Origin: Caldicoprobacter guelmensis
Lineage (GTDB): Bacteria > Bacillota > Clostridia > Caldicoprobacterales > Caldicoprobacteraceae
Direction of reading: 5' to 3'
Length of the DNA: 64,000 nucleotides
NCBI RefSeq assembly: GCF_016908415.1
Contig: NZ_JAFBDW010000002.1
Location: 124,001-188,000 of the forward strand
Part shown: piece after piece, positions 48,257-57,113 of the stretch
Layout: the number at the start of each line of letters is the position of its first letter
Position numbering within the stretch: position 1 is the stretch's first letter
Notes under the pieces: model-generated
The model's database searches: none
Told to the model about the DNA's origin: nothing
The model's input: only the letters and a program-made list of their open reading frames with translations
Program-made: the position numbers and the translations under genes

Positions 48257-50519
48257 GGACAACGGAAAAAAGGTTTCATGGGCTGGAACGCGGCTTTTTA
48301 AGGTAGCCAATACAAATCTGCTATTACAAATTGCAATAGGCGTAGCGGCTTATATCAGCATATTTGTTGTATTATTGGCTGCTGTCTCGCCCAAAAGGTA
48401 TGATTTGAAGGTGGGTGATATTGCCACAGAATCTATCCGCGCACCCAGGGATGTAGAAAACAAGATTGCTACACAGCGAAGGATGGAGCAGGCCAGGCAG
48501 AGCGTGGCTCCTATTTACAGGTTAAACCAGGATGTGAAGACAGAGACCGTTGAAGAGATAAACAGGATATTTAAAGAGATAATGATAGTGCGAGACATTG
48601 CCAACCAAAGGCTAAAGGGATGGGAAGAAAAGCAAAAAACAACCTTGTCACAACAACACTCTTTAGATGGAAATGAAGGGGGAAAAGCCCAAACGCAGCA
48701 AGCCGGTGAGGCTGACCAAAGTCAAGGTAGTACTCAGGGAAATGTCCATGATGCTGTCAAGGTGGATTACCACCAGGTGTTTGATAGGGAGTTTTTGGAT
48801 CAAATAAGAGGGCGTATAAGCGTTGAATTGTCAAACGATGAGTTACTTGCTTGCATTACAGCAGATGAGTCCGAGATTTCCCAGCTTCATGAGCGATTGT
48901 TGGAAATAGTGATAAATCTGCTGGACTTAAAGATAAAAGAGGATAATTTGCTGGAAGCCAAAAATACGCTGAGAAACGAAGTTTTGACGCTGCCAGTTTC
49001 CAATGGCTTGCGCCTTGTGGGTACAACCATTGGGCTAACTATTATCAAACCTAATATGGTATACGACCATGAGGCCACTGAGGCGGAAAGGCAAAAGGCG
49101 GCACAAAATGTTGAAAGGGTTATTTACAAAAAGGGCCAGTATATCGTTCAGGATGGGCAACCAGTTACTGAGGAACAGATTGCCATGCTAAAGGAGTTGG
49201 GCCTTCTCAAAAATGAGATTTTTGACGTGCCTCTAGTGGTAGGTCTGGGGTTTTTAGTGTTGTTGTTGGAAATTGCAGGGGTGTTGTATATCCACTGCTT
49301 TGAGAAGGAGCTTATTGGACAACCCGTTACGTTTATCCTGATTACTTTGGTGGTCGGCCTGACCCTGGGGATAAGCTATGGCATGTCGGTGGTAGACCAA
49401 TATCTCATGCCGGTTGCTTTGTCGGCGTTGTTGTTGACTGTCTTGGTAAAGCCCAGGATCGCCTTTTTTGTCAATGTGCTCATAGCGGTATTAGTGGGTA
49501 TAATGACGCGAGGACACTTGGGCGTGGTGATTGCAGGACTGCTGGGAGGGATGACGGGGATATATATAGCTCACCGGTCCCAGCAGAGAAATGGCTTGTT
49601 TTTGGCGGGAGTGGGAGCCAGTGCGGCCAGCATGCTGAGCATAGTTGGGTATGAGCTGATTGTATCAGGTAACTGGTGGAGTGCTGTGCGCTGCTCGCTG
49701 TGGGGTGGCGGAAGCGGAGTGCTGGCGGCTGTGCTGGCAGTGGGCACTTTGCCCATTTGGGAGAACGCGTTTGGCGTCATAACACCTATAAGGTTGATAG
49801 AGCTTTCAAATCCCAATCACCCCTTGTTGAGGCGGCTGTTAAGGGAAGCGCCTGGGACCTATCACCACAGCATAATAGTGGCTAACCTTGCCGAGAGTGC
49901 GGCTCAGGCAGTGGGAGCAAACGGCCTGCTTGCCAGAGTAGGTGCCTATTACCACGATGTGGGGAAGCTTGTTAGGCCTTATTATTTCAAAGAAAATCAG
50001 CTTACAGCTGATAATCCGCATGATAAATTAAATCCCACATTGAGTACCAACATCATTATCTCCCATACCAAGGAAGGAATTAAATTAGCTCAAAGGTATA
50101 AGATTCCAAGGGCGATTCAAGACTTTATACTGCAGCATCACGGTACCACGCCGGTAATATACTTTTATCATAAGGCCAAGAATAATACCAAGGATGTTAG
50201 ACTGGAGGATTTTCGATACAAGGGGCCAAAACCCCAAACTCCTGAAACGGCTATAGTGATGCTGGCTGATACGGTTGAAGCCGCAATGAGGACCTTGTCC
50301 GACCCTGCGCCAGGGAAGCTAGAGGGCTTGATACGCAAGCTAATAAAGGAGAAGCTGGAGGACGGGCAGCTGGATGAATGCCATTTGACGCTTAAGGACT
50401 TAGATTCCATTGCTACGGCATTTAAAGATGTGCTGTGCGGCATATTCCATGAGCGTATTGAATATCCAGATTTAGATTTAAAAGAGGAGCGAGATGAGCG
50501 AGATGGTGGTGGAAATTAA
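48234..50519 (+). CDS. pgpH: Membrane HD phosphodiesterase, PgpH type (cyclic di-AMP hydrolase)
   Basis: I place the start at GTG 48234, 5-6 nt after AGGAGGA; 761 residues. An N-terminal membrane helix (LLLQIAIGVAAYISIFVVLLAAV) leads into a large extracellular 7TMR-HDED domain (KRYDLKVGDIATESIRAPRDVENKIAT...). About seven helices follow (residues about 340-540). The cytoplasmic HD domain has EAPGTYHHSIIVANLAESAAQAVGANGLLARVGAYYHDVGKLVRPYYF, LQHHGT and ADTVEAAMRTL. The metal-binding HD pair is in YYHDVGK. PgpH splits c-di-AMP and controls osmotic and wall balance. It overlaps phoH and ybeY. Confidence 0.94.
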   Translation: MNLAVTGKDNGKKVSWAGTRLFKVANTNLLLQIAIGVAAYISIFVVLLAAVSPKRYDLKVGDIATESIRAPRDVENKIATQRRMEQARQSVAPIYRLNQDVKTETVEEINRIFKEIMIVRDIANQRLKGWEEKQKTTLSQQHSLDGNEGGKAQTQQAGEADQSQGSTQGNVHDAVKVDYHQVFDREFLDQIRGRISVELSNDELLACITADESEISQLHERLLEIVINLLDLKIKEDNLLEAKNTLRNEVLTLPVSNGLRLVGTTIGLTIIKPNMVYDHEATEAERQKAAQNVERVIYKKGQYIVQDGQPVTEEQIAMLKELGLLKNEIFDVPLVVGLGFLVLLLEIAGVLYIHCFEKELIGQPVTFILITLVVGLTLGISYGMSVVDQYLMPVALSALLLTVLVKPRIAFFVNVLIAVLVGIMTRGHLGVVIAGLLGGMTGIYIAHRSQQRNGLFLAGVGASAASMLSIVGYELIVSGNWWSAVRCSLWGGGSGVLAAVLAVGTLPIWENAFGVITPIRLIELSNPNHPLLRRLLREAPGTYHHSIIVANLAESAAQAVGANGLLARVGAYYHDVGKLVRPYYFKENQLTADNPHDKLNPTLSTNIIISHTKEGIKLAQRYKIPRAIQDFILQHHGTTPVIYFYHKAKNNTKDVRLEDFRYKGPKPQTPETAIVMLADTVEAAMRTLSDPAPGKLEGLIRKLIKEKLEDGQLDECHLTLKDLDSIATAFKDVLCGIFHERIEYPDLDLKEERDERDGGGN

Positions 50520-51012
50520 CAACTCACAGGATAAGATAGAAATGACGCCAGAAATAAAAAGGTTTATAGAGGAGTGTGTATCTAAAACTTTAGAAATGGA
50601 AGGTGTAAGTATCCCGGTTGAGGTGAGCGTATTGTTAGTGGATGATCAACAGATTCATCAACTTAACAGGCAATACAGAGGAGTGGATGCACCGACTGAT
50701 GTGCTGTCATTTCCTATGCTGGAGTTTGAAGACGATGGACGAGATAGGAGAGATTTACAAGCTGCCCTCAATGAGGCAGGGCGTAATGGCCAGGCGGTGG
50801 TACTGGGGGATATAGTATTGTCGATGGAAAGGGCGCAACAGCAAGCGCAGGAGTACGGCCATAGCTTTTTGAGAGAGGTGGGTTACCTGATAGTACACGG
50901 CATGCTGCACCTCTTGGGATATGACCATGAGCAGGAGCCTCAGCGCATTGTTATGCGCCAGAAAGAAGAACAGGTTATGGGGATGCTGGGGCTTTCGAGA
51001 GAAGATGGTTAG
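50494..51012 (+). CDS. ybeY: rRNA maturation RNase YbeY
   Basis: The 172-residue protein has the zinc triad HGMLHLLGYDHE (HxxxHxxxxxH) near residue 136 and the upstream VLLVDDQQIHQLNRQYRGVDAPTDVLSFPM. LGDIVLSMERAQQQAQEYGHSFLREVGYLIVHG is typical. It trims 16S rRNA and takes part in ribosome quality control. It overlaps pgpH by 26 nt and is followed by dgkA. Confidence 0.95.
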   Translation: MSEMVVEINNSQDKIEMTPEIKRFIEECVSKTLEMEGVSIPVEVSVLLVDDQQIHQLNRQYRGVDAPTDVLSFPMLEFEDDGRDRRDLQAALNEAGRNGQAVVLGDIVLSMERAQQQAQEYGHSFLREVGYLIVHGMLHLLGYDHEQEPQRIVMRQKEEQVMGMLGLSREDG

Positions 51013-51059
51013 GTTTACATTGTAATGTGTTATTGATTTGATGTGGGGATAGGGTGGGT

Positions 51060-51767
51060 ATGAAGTCGAGAAATATAATAGAAAGTTTCAATAATGCCAT
51101 AAAAGGCATTGTACACGGATTTAGAACAGAACGGAATATAAAGATACATTTTATAATTGCGCTGTTGGTGCTTATCGCTGCCATTTTGGCTAACTTATCC
51201 AAAATAGAGGTCATGTTGCTATTTATTGTCATAGCTGTAGTGATTGCCGCAGAGCTTTTTAATACGGCTTTAGAGCGCATAATAGACATGATACACCCAG
51301 ATTACCATCCATTGGCAGAAGCTGCTAAGAATATGGCGGCGGGAGCTGTATTGGTGACTGCCGTGGGTTCACTGATGGTGGGCTATATCATATTTTATAA
51401 CAGGCTTAACTCGTTTTCGCTGGCCCTTGTACGCAGGTTAAGAAATGCCCCTATACATGTTACTGTCATAAGCCTTGCTATTATAGTAATTATTGTCATA
51501 ATGCTCAAATCGTTCAATTTTAAAGGGAATTTTTTGAGGGGTGGTATGCCCAGCGGGCACAGTGCCTTGGCCTTTTCTTTATTTACCTCCATAGCGCTAC
51601 TGAGCAAGAACGCCCTTGTAGCCACCCTGGCCATGTTTATGGCGCTTATGGTCATTCACAGCAGGTATGAAGCGGGAATCCATACCCTGGCTGAAATAAT
51701 AATAGGCGCTTTTTTGGGCATGTTGCTGACCGTGATAGTGTTTGAACTGTTTCATATTGTGGCGTGA
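51060..51767 (+). CDS. dgkA: Fusion of DgkA-type lipid kinase and PAP2 phosphatase
   Basis: The 235-residue membrane protein starts at ATG 51060 (GTG 51054 possible). The N-terminal half is a small diacylglycerol/undecaprenol kinase: FNNAIKGIVHGFRTERNIKIHFIIALLVLIAAILANLSKIEVMLL and IAAELFNTALERIIDMIHPDYHPLAEAAKNMAAGAVLV, which holds the ELFNTALE active-site helix. The second half has the PAP2 phosphatase motifs GGMPSGHSALAFSLF and HSRYEAGIHTLAEIIIGAFLG (general acid His, SGH and the third motif). The protein thus carries a lipid kinase and a lipid phosphatase, probably acting on undecaprenol and its phosphate. Stand-alone dgkA holds this place in Bacillus. Confidence 0.9.
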   Translation: MKSRNIIESFNNAIKGIVHGFRTERNIKIHFIIALLVLIAAILANLSKIEVMLLFIVIAVVIAAELFNTALERIIDMIHPDYHPLAEAAKNMAAGAVLVTAVGSLMVGYIIFYNRLNSFSLALVRRLRNAPIHVTVISLAIIVIIVIMLKSFNFKGNFLRGGMPSGHSALAFSLFTSIALLSKNALVATLAMFMALMVIHSRYEAGIHTLAEIIIGAFLGMLLTVIVFELFHIVA

Positions 51768-51803
51768 TTTGAGGCAATCTTGATACGACAGGAGGAGACA
51801 TAA

Positions 51804-52211
51804 GTGGCAAACCTTGATGTATTAAGGCTTATAGAGGAGGCCATGAAGGCAAAAGAAAAAGCATATGCTCCTTATTCCGGTTTCAGGGTAGGAGCGGCGC
51901 TTCTCTCGGAAGATGGCTCCATTTATACCGGGTGCAATGTGGAGAATGTAAGCTTCGGTGCCACCTGCTGTGCCGAAAGGGTGGCCATATTTTCGGCAGT
52001 GGCAGATGGTAAGCGCAGATTCAAGGCCATAGCGATAGTATCTGATTACGAGGGCTTCACCTTTCCTTGCGGCATATGCCTTCAGGTGATGTTGGAGTTC
52101 GATATTCCAACTGTGATTGTGGCAGACGGTAGAGGCACATCCAGCGAGTATGCTTTGGAGGAGCTTTTGCCGAAGGGATTTAAGAGATTTGTTGTGAAAG
52201 AAGGAGGGTGA
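51804..52211 (+). CDS. cdd: Cytidine deaminase
   Basis: The 135-residue protein starts at GTG 51804 behind AGGAGGAGA. It converts cytidine or deoxycytidine to uridine. KEKAYAPYSGFRVGAALLSEDGSIYTGCNVENVSFGATCCAERVAIFSA holds the proton-shuttling Glu (CAE) and the first zinc Cys; FPCGICLQVMLEF gives the other two. The homotetrameric short form is normal for Firmicutes. It sits between dgkA and era, the conserved Bacillus order. Confidence 0.96.
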   Translation: MANLDVLRLIEEAMKAKEKAYAPYSGFRVGAALLSEDGSIYTGCNVENVSFGATCCAERVAIFSAVADGKRRFKAIAIVSDYEGFTFPCGICLQVMLEFDIPTVIVADGRGTSSEYALEELLPKGFKRFVVKEGG

Positions 52212-52218
52212 TTGAAAG

Positions 52219-53115
52219 TTGTCAGAAGGGTTTCGTTCGGGTTTTGTAGCCATAGTGGGTAGGCCTAATGTGGGCAAGTCCACGCTTATGAACAGCATGG
52301 TTGGTGAAAAGATTGCCATAATTTCGGACAAGCCCCAAACCACGCGCAATAGAATACAGTGCGTGCTTACCAGGCCCAACTATCAGATCATCTTTATTGA
52401 TACCCCGGGAATTCATAAGCCCAAAAACCGTCTGGGAGAGTATATGGTACAGGTGGCCAGGGGTGCCCTGGAGGAAGTGGATGTAGTGCTGTTTATGGTT
52501 GACATATATGAAGGCATAGGCAGCGGTGACAGGTTTATAGCCGAGGAGTTGGGTAAGGTTAAGACCCCTGTGATTTTGGTGGCCAATAAGGTGGATAGGG
52601 TCGAGTCGGTTGAGGATGCGCGAAGGGCGGCTGAAGATTTCTGTGAAGAGGCGGATTTCGATGAAGTGCTGCTGGTGTCAGCTTTGAATGGTACAAATTT
52701 GGACAAGCTGGAGAGCGTCATCGTATCTTATCTGCCCGAAGGGCCTAAATATTATCCTGATGATATGGTGACCGATCAGCCCGAACGGTTTATAGTGGCA
52801 GAGCTTATCAGGGAAAAGGCGCTTGAACTGCTGGAAGAAGAAGTGCCCCATGGCATAGGAGTTGAGGTTACTTCCTTCAAAGAGCGCGAGGATAAAAATA
52901 TTATAGACATATATGCTACAATATACTGTGAAAAAAAGAGCCACAAGGGGATAATAATCGGAAAAGGCGGCTCCATGCTGCGAGAGATAGGCACAAGGGC
53001 CAGGCACGATATAGAACGCCTGTTGGGTACCCACGTATACCTTGAGCTGTGGGTCAAGGTAAAAGAAAACTGGAGGAACAATGTCGTCGATTTAAAAAAT
53101 TTAGGTTATAATTGA
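52219..53115 (+). CDS. era: GTPase Era
   Basis: Era binds 16S rRNA during 30S assembly. The start is TTG 52219 after AGGAGGGTG; 298 residues. GTPase motifs: G1 GRPNVGKST, G2 TTRNRIQCV, G3 DTPGIHKPKNRLGEYM, G4 NKVD, G5 SALNG. The C-terminal KH domain has VAELIREKALELLEEEVPHGIGVEVTSFKER and HKGIIIGKGGSMLREIGTRARHDIERLLGTHVYLELWVKVKENWRN. It is complete, 7 nt after cdd. Confidence 0.96.
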   Translation: MSEGFRSGFVAIVGRPNVGKSTLMNSMVGEKIAIISDKPQTTRNRIQCVLTRPNYQIIFIDTPGIHKPKNRLGEYMVQVARGALEEVDVVLFMVDIYEGIGSGDRFIAEELGKVKTPVILVANKVDRVESVEDARRAAEDFCEEADFDEVLLVSALNGTNLDKLESVIVSYLPEGPKYYPDDMVTDQPERFIVAELIREKALELLEEEVPHGIGVEVTSFKEREDKNIIDIYATIYCEKKSHKGIIIGKGGSMLREIGTRARHDIERLLGTHVYLELWVKVKENWRNNVVDLKNLGYN

Positions 53116-53214
53116 CGTATTCGGATGATTTTACATGGAATATGGGTCAAGAATGGCGGAAACCCTAATAAATGTCACAAATGTATTTTTGCACAGACAG
53201 GGGGTTTATAAGTT

Positions 53215-53373
53215 ATGGTAGATTTGTTGTGGCGTTTGTTTGAAAAGACCGGCTCGGTTGGCAGCTATCTGCTTTATAAAGCCGTGCAGAAGGGTGAGGG
53301 GGAAGGCTATCTTGACCCATCATTGTTCAGTCCAAGAGAGGAGAGAAAGGTTTCTCAAGTTGGAAAGGAATAG
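53215..53373 (+). CDS. yqzL: YqzL-like small protein
   Basis: A 52-residue frame runs from ATG 53215 to TAG 53371. MVDLLWRLFEKTGSVGSYLLYKAV is the YqzL pattern (xWRFFxxTGxxxAYLLYKE), and the gene lies between era and recO just as yqzL does in Bacillus. It ends 5 nt before recO. The ribosome-binding site (ACAGGGGG about 12 nt upstream) is moderate. Function is unknown in all relatives. The C-terminal half (EGEGYLDPSLFSPREERKV) is polar. Confidence 0.8.
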   Translation: MVDLLWRLFEKTGSVGSYLLYKAVQKGEGEGYLDPSLFSPREERKVSQVGKE

Positions 53374-53378
53374 GAATC

Positions 53379-54134
53379 ATGAATATTGTACGGACGGAAG
53401 GCGTGGTTTTAAGATATACAAATTTTAAAGAAGCCGATAGAATGCTTACCATTTTTTCTCCCGACAGGGGTAAGATGCAGGTGCTGGCAAGGGGTTGTCG
53501 TAAACCCAGCAGCCGTCTATTAGCGGCCAGTCAGGTCTTTTGTTACGCTGATTACGTGTTTATAAAGTCAAAGGAAATATATATTATGACCCAATCCGAG
53601 GTCAAAAACTCGTTTTACAATATTCGCAACGATGTAGAAAGGCTTGCGTATGGCACATATATCTTAAACCTGACCGAAGAGGCGGTAAGCTATGAGGAAG
53701 CGAATTTCCGCCTCTTTTATATGCTGTTGCATACCCTATCCCATCTGTCCTACGGAGAGGTTAACCCTGCAGATGTGACCCATATATTTGAGCTTAAATT
53801 GATCGACATGCTGGGCTATCGTCCAGTACTTGACAGATGTTTGGTATGCGGTCAAACGCCGGAAAGCAACCCCTTGTTTTTTAACATTGTGCAGGGTGGA
53901 ATAATATGCCCCCATTGCAATAAAGAAACAAAAGATGGATATACTATCCATAAGGATACTCTTCAAACCATGAGGTATATACTGGATGTGGACATAAGGC
54001 GCCTGGGGGTTTTAAAGTTTTCGCAGGCGGTGAGGAACGAGTTAGACGGCATTTTGTCGCATTATTTGAGCTATAGGCTGGAGAAGGATATAAAAGCAAA
54101 GCGCTTTATAGATTACCTGAAGTGTAACGTTTAG
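53379..54134 (+). CDS. recO: DNA repair protein RecO
   Basis: RecO loads RecA with RecF and RecR. The 251-residue protein has the N-terminal OB fold (RTEGVVLRYTNFKEADRMLTIFSPDRGKMQVLARGCRKPSSRLLAASQVFCYADYVFIKSKEIYIMTQSE), a helical middle and the zinc site CLVCGQTPES..CPHC. The C-terminal RRLGVLKFSQAVRNELDGILSHYLSYRLEKDIKAKRFIDYL is typical. It follows yqzL immediately and ends this core run. Confidence 0.94.
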   Translation: MNIVRTEGVVLRYTNFKEADRMLTIFSPDRGKMQVLARGCRKPSSRLLAASQVFCYADYVFIKSKEIYIMTQSEVKNSFYNIRNDVERLAYGTYILNLTEEAVSYEEANFRLFYMLLHTLSHLSYGEVNPADVTHIFELKLIDMLGYRPVLDRCLVCGQTPESNPLFFNIVQGGIICPHCNKETKDGYTIHKDTLQTMRYILDVDIRRLGVLKFSQAVRNELDGILSHYLSYRLEKDIKAKRFIDYLKCNV

Positions 54135-54187
54135 ACTATTTTTATGCCATTTTCTAACATGTCCCGATAAAATAATAGAAAAGGATA

Positions 54188-54215
54188 TTGACTAAAATCA
54201 TTGGAATGGTATAAG
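54188..54215 (+). promoter_or_regulatory. Predicted promoter of ppdK
   Basis: TTGACT (54188-54193), 16-nt spacer and TATAAG (54210-54215) preceded by TGG (extended -10). The leader of about 130 nt shows no clear structured element. Confidence 0.55.
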
Positions 54216-54353
54216 ATAATGCAAGATAATATGCAAATAGCTACCATAAATCAGGGGTCAAATTTTAAAGCGCACAGTATAAAGCCAATTTATCTAACAA
54301 GGTTTACCGATTGAAGGTTTATAAACTTTATACATAGAACAGGAGGACGATAT

Positions 54354-56978
54354 ATGAAAAAATACGTTTACCTTTTCAGCGAAGGCAATGCCAGCATGAG
54401 AGATCTTTTGGGTGGTAAAGGCGCAAACCTTGCCGAGATGACAAACCTCGGTTTTCCTGTGCCACCTGGGTTTACGGTTACCACTGAGGCCTGTACCCGT
54501 TATTATCAGGATGGTCAGGTAATAGCTCCTGAGATTGAAGAGCAGATATATGAGGCCATGGCTAAAGTGGAGAAGATGGTAGGGAAGAAGTTTGGTGACA
54601 GCAATAACCCGTTCCTGGTTTCTGTTCGTTCGGGTGCGCGGGTATCCATGCCTGGGATGATGGATACCATTTTGAACCTGGGACTAAATGATGTAGCTGT
54701 GGAAGGTTTGGCCAAGCAGACCAACAATGAGAGGTTTGCTTATGACAGCTACAGGCGCTTCATCCAGATGTTTTCGGATGTGGTGATGGGAATAGACAAG
54801 AACAAGTTTGAAAAGATACTTGACGAGATGAAGGAGAAAAAAGGAGTAAAGCATGACGTTGACCTTACAGCAGAGGACCTCAAAGAGGTAGTTAAACGCT
54901 TCAAAGAGCTGTACAAGCAGGAGATGGGCCAAGAGTTTCCTCAGGACCCCAAGGTTCAGCTCCTGGAGGCTGTCAAGGCGGTATTTCGTTCCTGGAATAA
55001 CCCCAGAGCCATTGTCTATAGGCGTATGAACGATATACCTTCCGATTGGGGCACCGCAGTAAACGTCCAGGCAATGGTGTTTGGAAATATGGGCAACGAT
55101 TCGGGAACAGGTGTCGCTTTCACCAGGAACCCAGCAACCGGTGAAAAGAAGATATACGGTGAATTCCTTATGAACGCTCAGGGAGAAGACGTGGTGGCTG
55201 GTATCAGGACTCCTGAACCGCTGGATAAGCTGAAGGAGACCATGCCAGAAGTTTATAACCAGTTCCTTGAGATCGCCGAGAAGCTAGAGAAGCACTACAG
55301 GGACATGCAGGACATGGAGTTTACCATCGAACGCGGTAAGCTCTATATGCTTCAGACGCGTAGCGGCAAGAGAACGGCTGCGGCTGCTTTAAAGATAGCG
55401 GTGGACATGGTAGCAGAAGGGCTCATCACCAAGGAAGAAGCCATCTTAAGGATTGACCCCAAGCAGCTAGATGCATTGTTACATCCCACCTTTGTTCCAG
55501 AAGCTTTAAAGAAAGCCAAACCCATTGCAAAAGGTCTACCTGCTTCGCCGGGCGCTGCCACAGGACAGGTGTATTTTACTGCGGAAGAAGCTGTGGAGGC
55601 TGCAAAGCAGGGCAAGAAGGTCATACTTGTAAGGGCTGAAACCTCTCCTGAAGACATTGAAGGCATGTATGCTGCCCAGGGTATATTGACAGCACGCGGT
55701 GGAATGACTTCTCATGCGGCTGTGGTTGCCCGTGGAATCGGTACCTGCTGCGTTGCGGGATGCGAGCAGATTAGGATCAACGAGGAAGAAAAGTACTTTA
55801 CCGTTGGCGATAAGATATTTAGGGAAGGCGATTACATCTCTCTCGATGGGAATACCGGTTATGTTTATGGGGAGGCGCTGCCTACTCAGGAACCCTCTTT
55901 GACTGGGGATTTTGCTACCCTTATGGAATGGGCTGACCAGGTAAGAACCCTTAAGGTAAGGGCAAATGCTGACACTCCGAGGGATGCTGCCCAGGCATTA
56001 AAGCTCGGAGCTGAAGGTATTGGGTTGTGCCGTACTGAGCACATGTTCTTCGATGAGGACAGAATTCCTGCCATGAGGGAGATGATTGTCGCTCGGACAG
56101 AGGAGGAAAGAAGAAGAGCTCTTGCCAAGCTTCTGCCCATGCAGAAGGGTGACTTCAAAGCCCTCTACGAGATAATGGAAGGCAAGCCCGTAACTATAAG
56201 GCTGCTTGATCCACCATTGCATGAGTTCCTGCCCCATGACGACGATGCCATTCGGGAGCTGGCAGAGCAAATGGGGATCACGTTTGAAGAGCTTAAAGCT
56301 ACCGTTGTGAAGCTAAAAGAGTTCAACCCCATGTTGGGTCATCGTGGATGCCGTCTGGCCGTCACTTATCCCGAAATAGCCGAGATGCAGACAAGGGCCA
56401 TCATGGAGGCTGCTATTGAAGTCATGCAGGAGAAGGGCAATACCATATTGCCTGAAATCATGATACCTCTGGTAGGCGAAGCCAAGGAGTTTAAGTATGT
56501 AAAGGATGTAGTGGTCAGGACGGCTGAACAGGTAATGAAGGAAAAGGGAGTAAAAATCGAGTATAAGGTTGGGACCATGATCGAGGTGCCCAGAGCTGCT
56601 TTAACAGCTGATGAGATTGCAAAAGAAGCCGAATTCTTCTCCTTTGGTACCAATGACCTCACGCAAATGACCTTTGGCTTCTCAAGAGATGATGCCGGTA
56701 AGTTCCTGGAGGAGTATTACAACAAGAACATCTTCGAGAGCGATCCGTTTGCCAAGCTTGACCAGGTGGGCGTGGGCAAGCTGATGAAGATGGCGGTTGA
56801 GATGGGTAGAGCTGTAAGGCCGGACATAAAGATGGGTATATGCGGTGAGCATGGTGGAGACCCCAGCTCTGTTGAGTTCTGCCATCGCATAGGATTGGAC
56901 TACGTTTCCTGTTCGCCATACAGAGTGCCTATTGCTCGGCTGGCTGCAGCACAGGCAAAGCTGAAGGAGAAAAAATAA
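54354..56978 (+). CDS. ppdK: Pyruvate, phosphate dikinase
   Basis: PpdK interconverts pyruvate, ATP and phosphate with phosphoenolpyruvate, AMP and pyrophosphate, either for gluconeogenesis or for PPi-linked glycolysis in anaerobes. The 874-residue protein has the ATP-grasp start (KYVYLFSEGNASMRDLLGGKGANLAEMTNLGFPVPPGFTVTTEAC). The phospho-His swivel domain is LTARGGMTSHAAVVARGIGTCCVAG, and the TIM-barrel domain includes RLLDPPLHEFLPH, NPMLGHRGCRLAVTYPEI and SFGTNDLTQMTFGFSRDDAG with active-site Cys in GICGEHGGDP. It is complete and monocistronic. Confidence 0.98.
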   Translation: MKKYVYLFSEGNASMRDLLGGKGANLAEMTNLGFPVPPGFTVTTEACTRYYQDGQVIAPEIEEQIYEAMAKVEKMVGKKFGDSNNPFLVSVRSGARVSMPGMMDTILNLGLNDVAVEGLAKQTNNERFAYDSYRRFIQMFSDVVMGIDKNKFEKILDEMKEKKGVKHDVDLTAEDLKEVVKRFKELYKQEMGQEFPQDPKVQLLEAVKAVFRSWNNPRAIVYRRMNDIPSDWGTAVNVQAMVFGNMGNDSGTGVAFTRNPATGEKKIYGEFLMNAQGEDVVAGIRTPEPLDKLKETMPEVYNQFLEIAEKLEKHYRDMQDMEFTIERGKLYMLQTRSGKRTAAAALKIAVDMVAEGLITKEEAILRIDPKQLDALLHPTFVPEALKKAKPIAKGLPASPGAATGQVYFTAEEAVEAAKQGKKVILVRAETSPEDIEGMYAAQGILTARGGMTSHAAVVARGIGTCCVAGCEQIRINEEEKYFTVGDKIFREGDYISLDGNTGYVYGEALPTQEPSLTGDFATLMEWADQVRTLKVRANADTPRDAAQALKLGAEGIGLCRTEHMFFDEDRIPAMREMIVARTEEERRRALAKLLPMQKGDFKALYEIMEGKPVTIRLLDPPLHEFLPHDDDAIRELAEQMGITFEELKATVVKLKEFNPMLGHRGCRLAVTYPEIAEMQTRAIMEAAIEVMQEKGNTILPEIMIPLVGEAKEFKYVKDVVVRTAEQVMKEKGVKIEYKVGTMIEVPRAALTADEIAKEAEFFSFGTNDLTQMTFGFSRDDAGKFLEEYYNKNIFESDPFAKLDQVGVGKLMKMAVEMGRAVRPDIKMGICGEHGGDPSSVEFCHRIGLDYVSCSPYRVPIARLAAAQAKLKEKK

Positions 56979-57013
56979 AAAAAGCATGGGGATTTCTTCC
57001 CATGCTTTTTTTT
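56979..57013 (+). terminator. Terminator of ppdK
   Basis: AAAAAGCATGGG pairs with CCCATGCTTTTT around an 8-nt loop, with A and T tracts on the two sides. Confidence 0.9.
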
Positions 57014-57113
57014 GTGTTTTTGGAGTAAATTAATTGTTGATTTGAGGAGGATATTGGATATAAATGTGGTATATATAATATAGGAAATATAATTCTAAAG
57101 AGGACGGAGTTTT

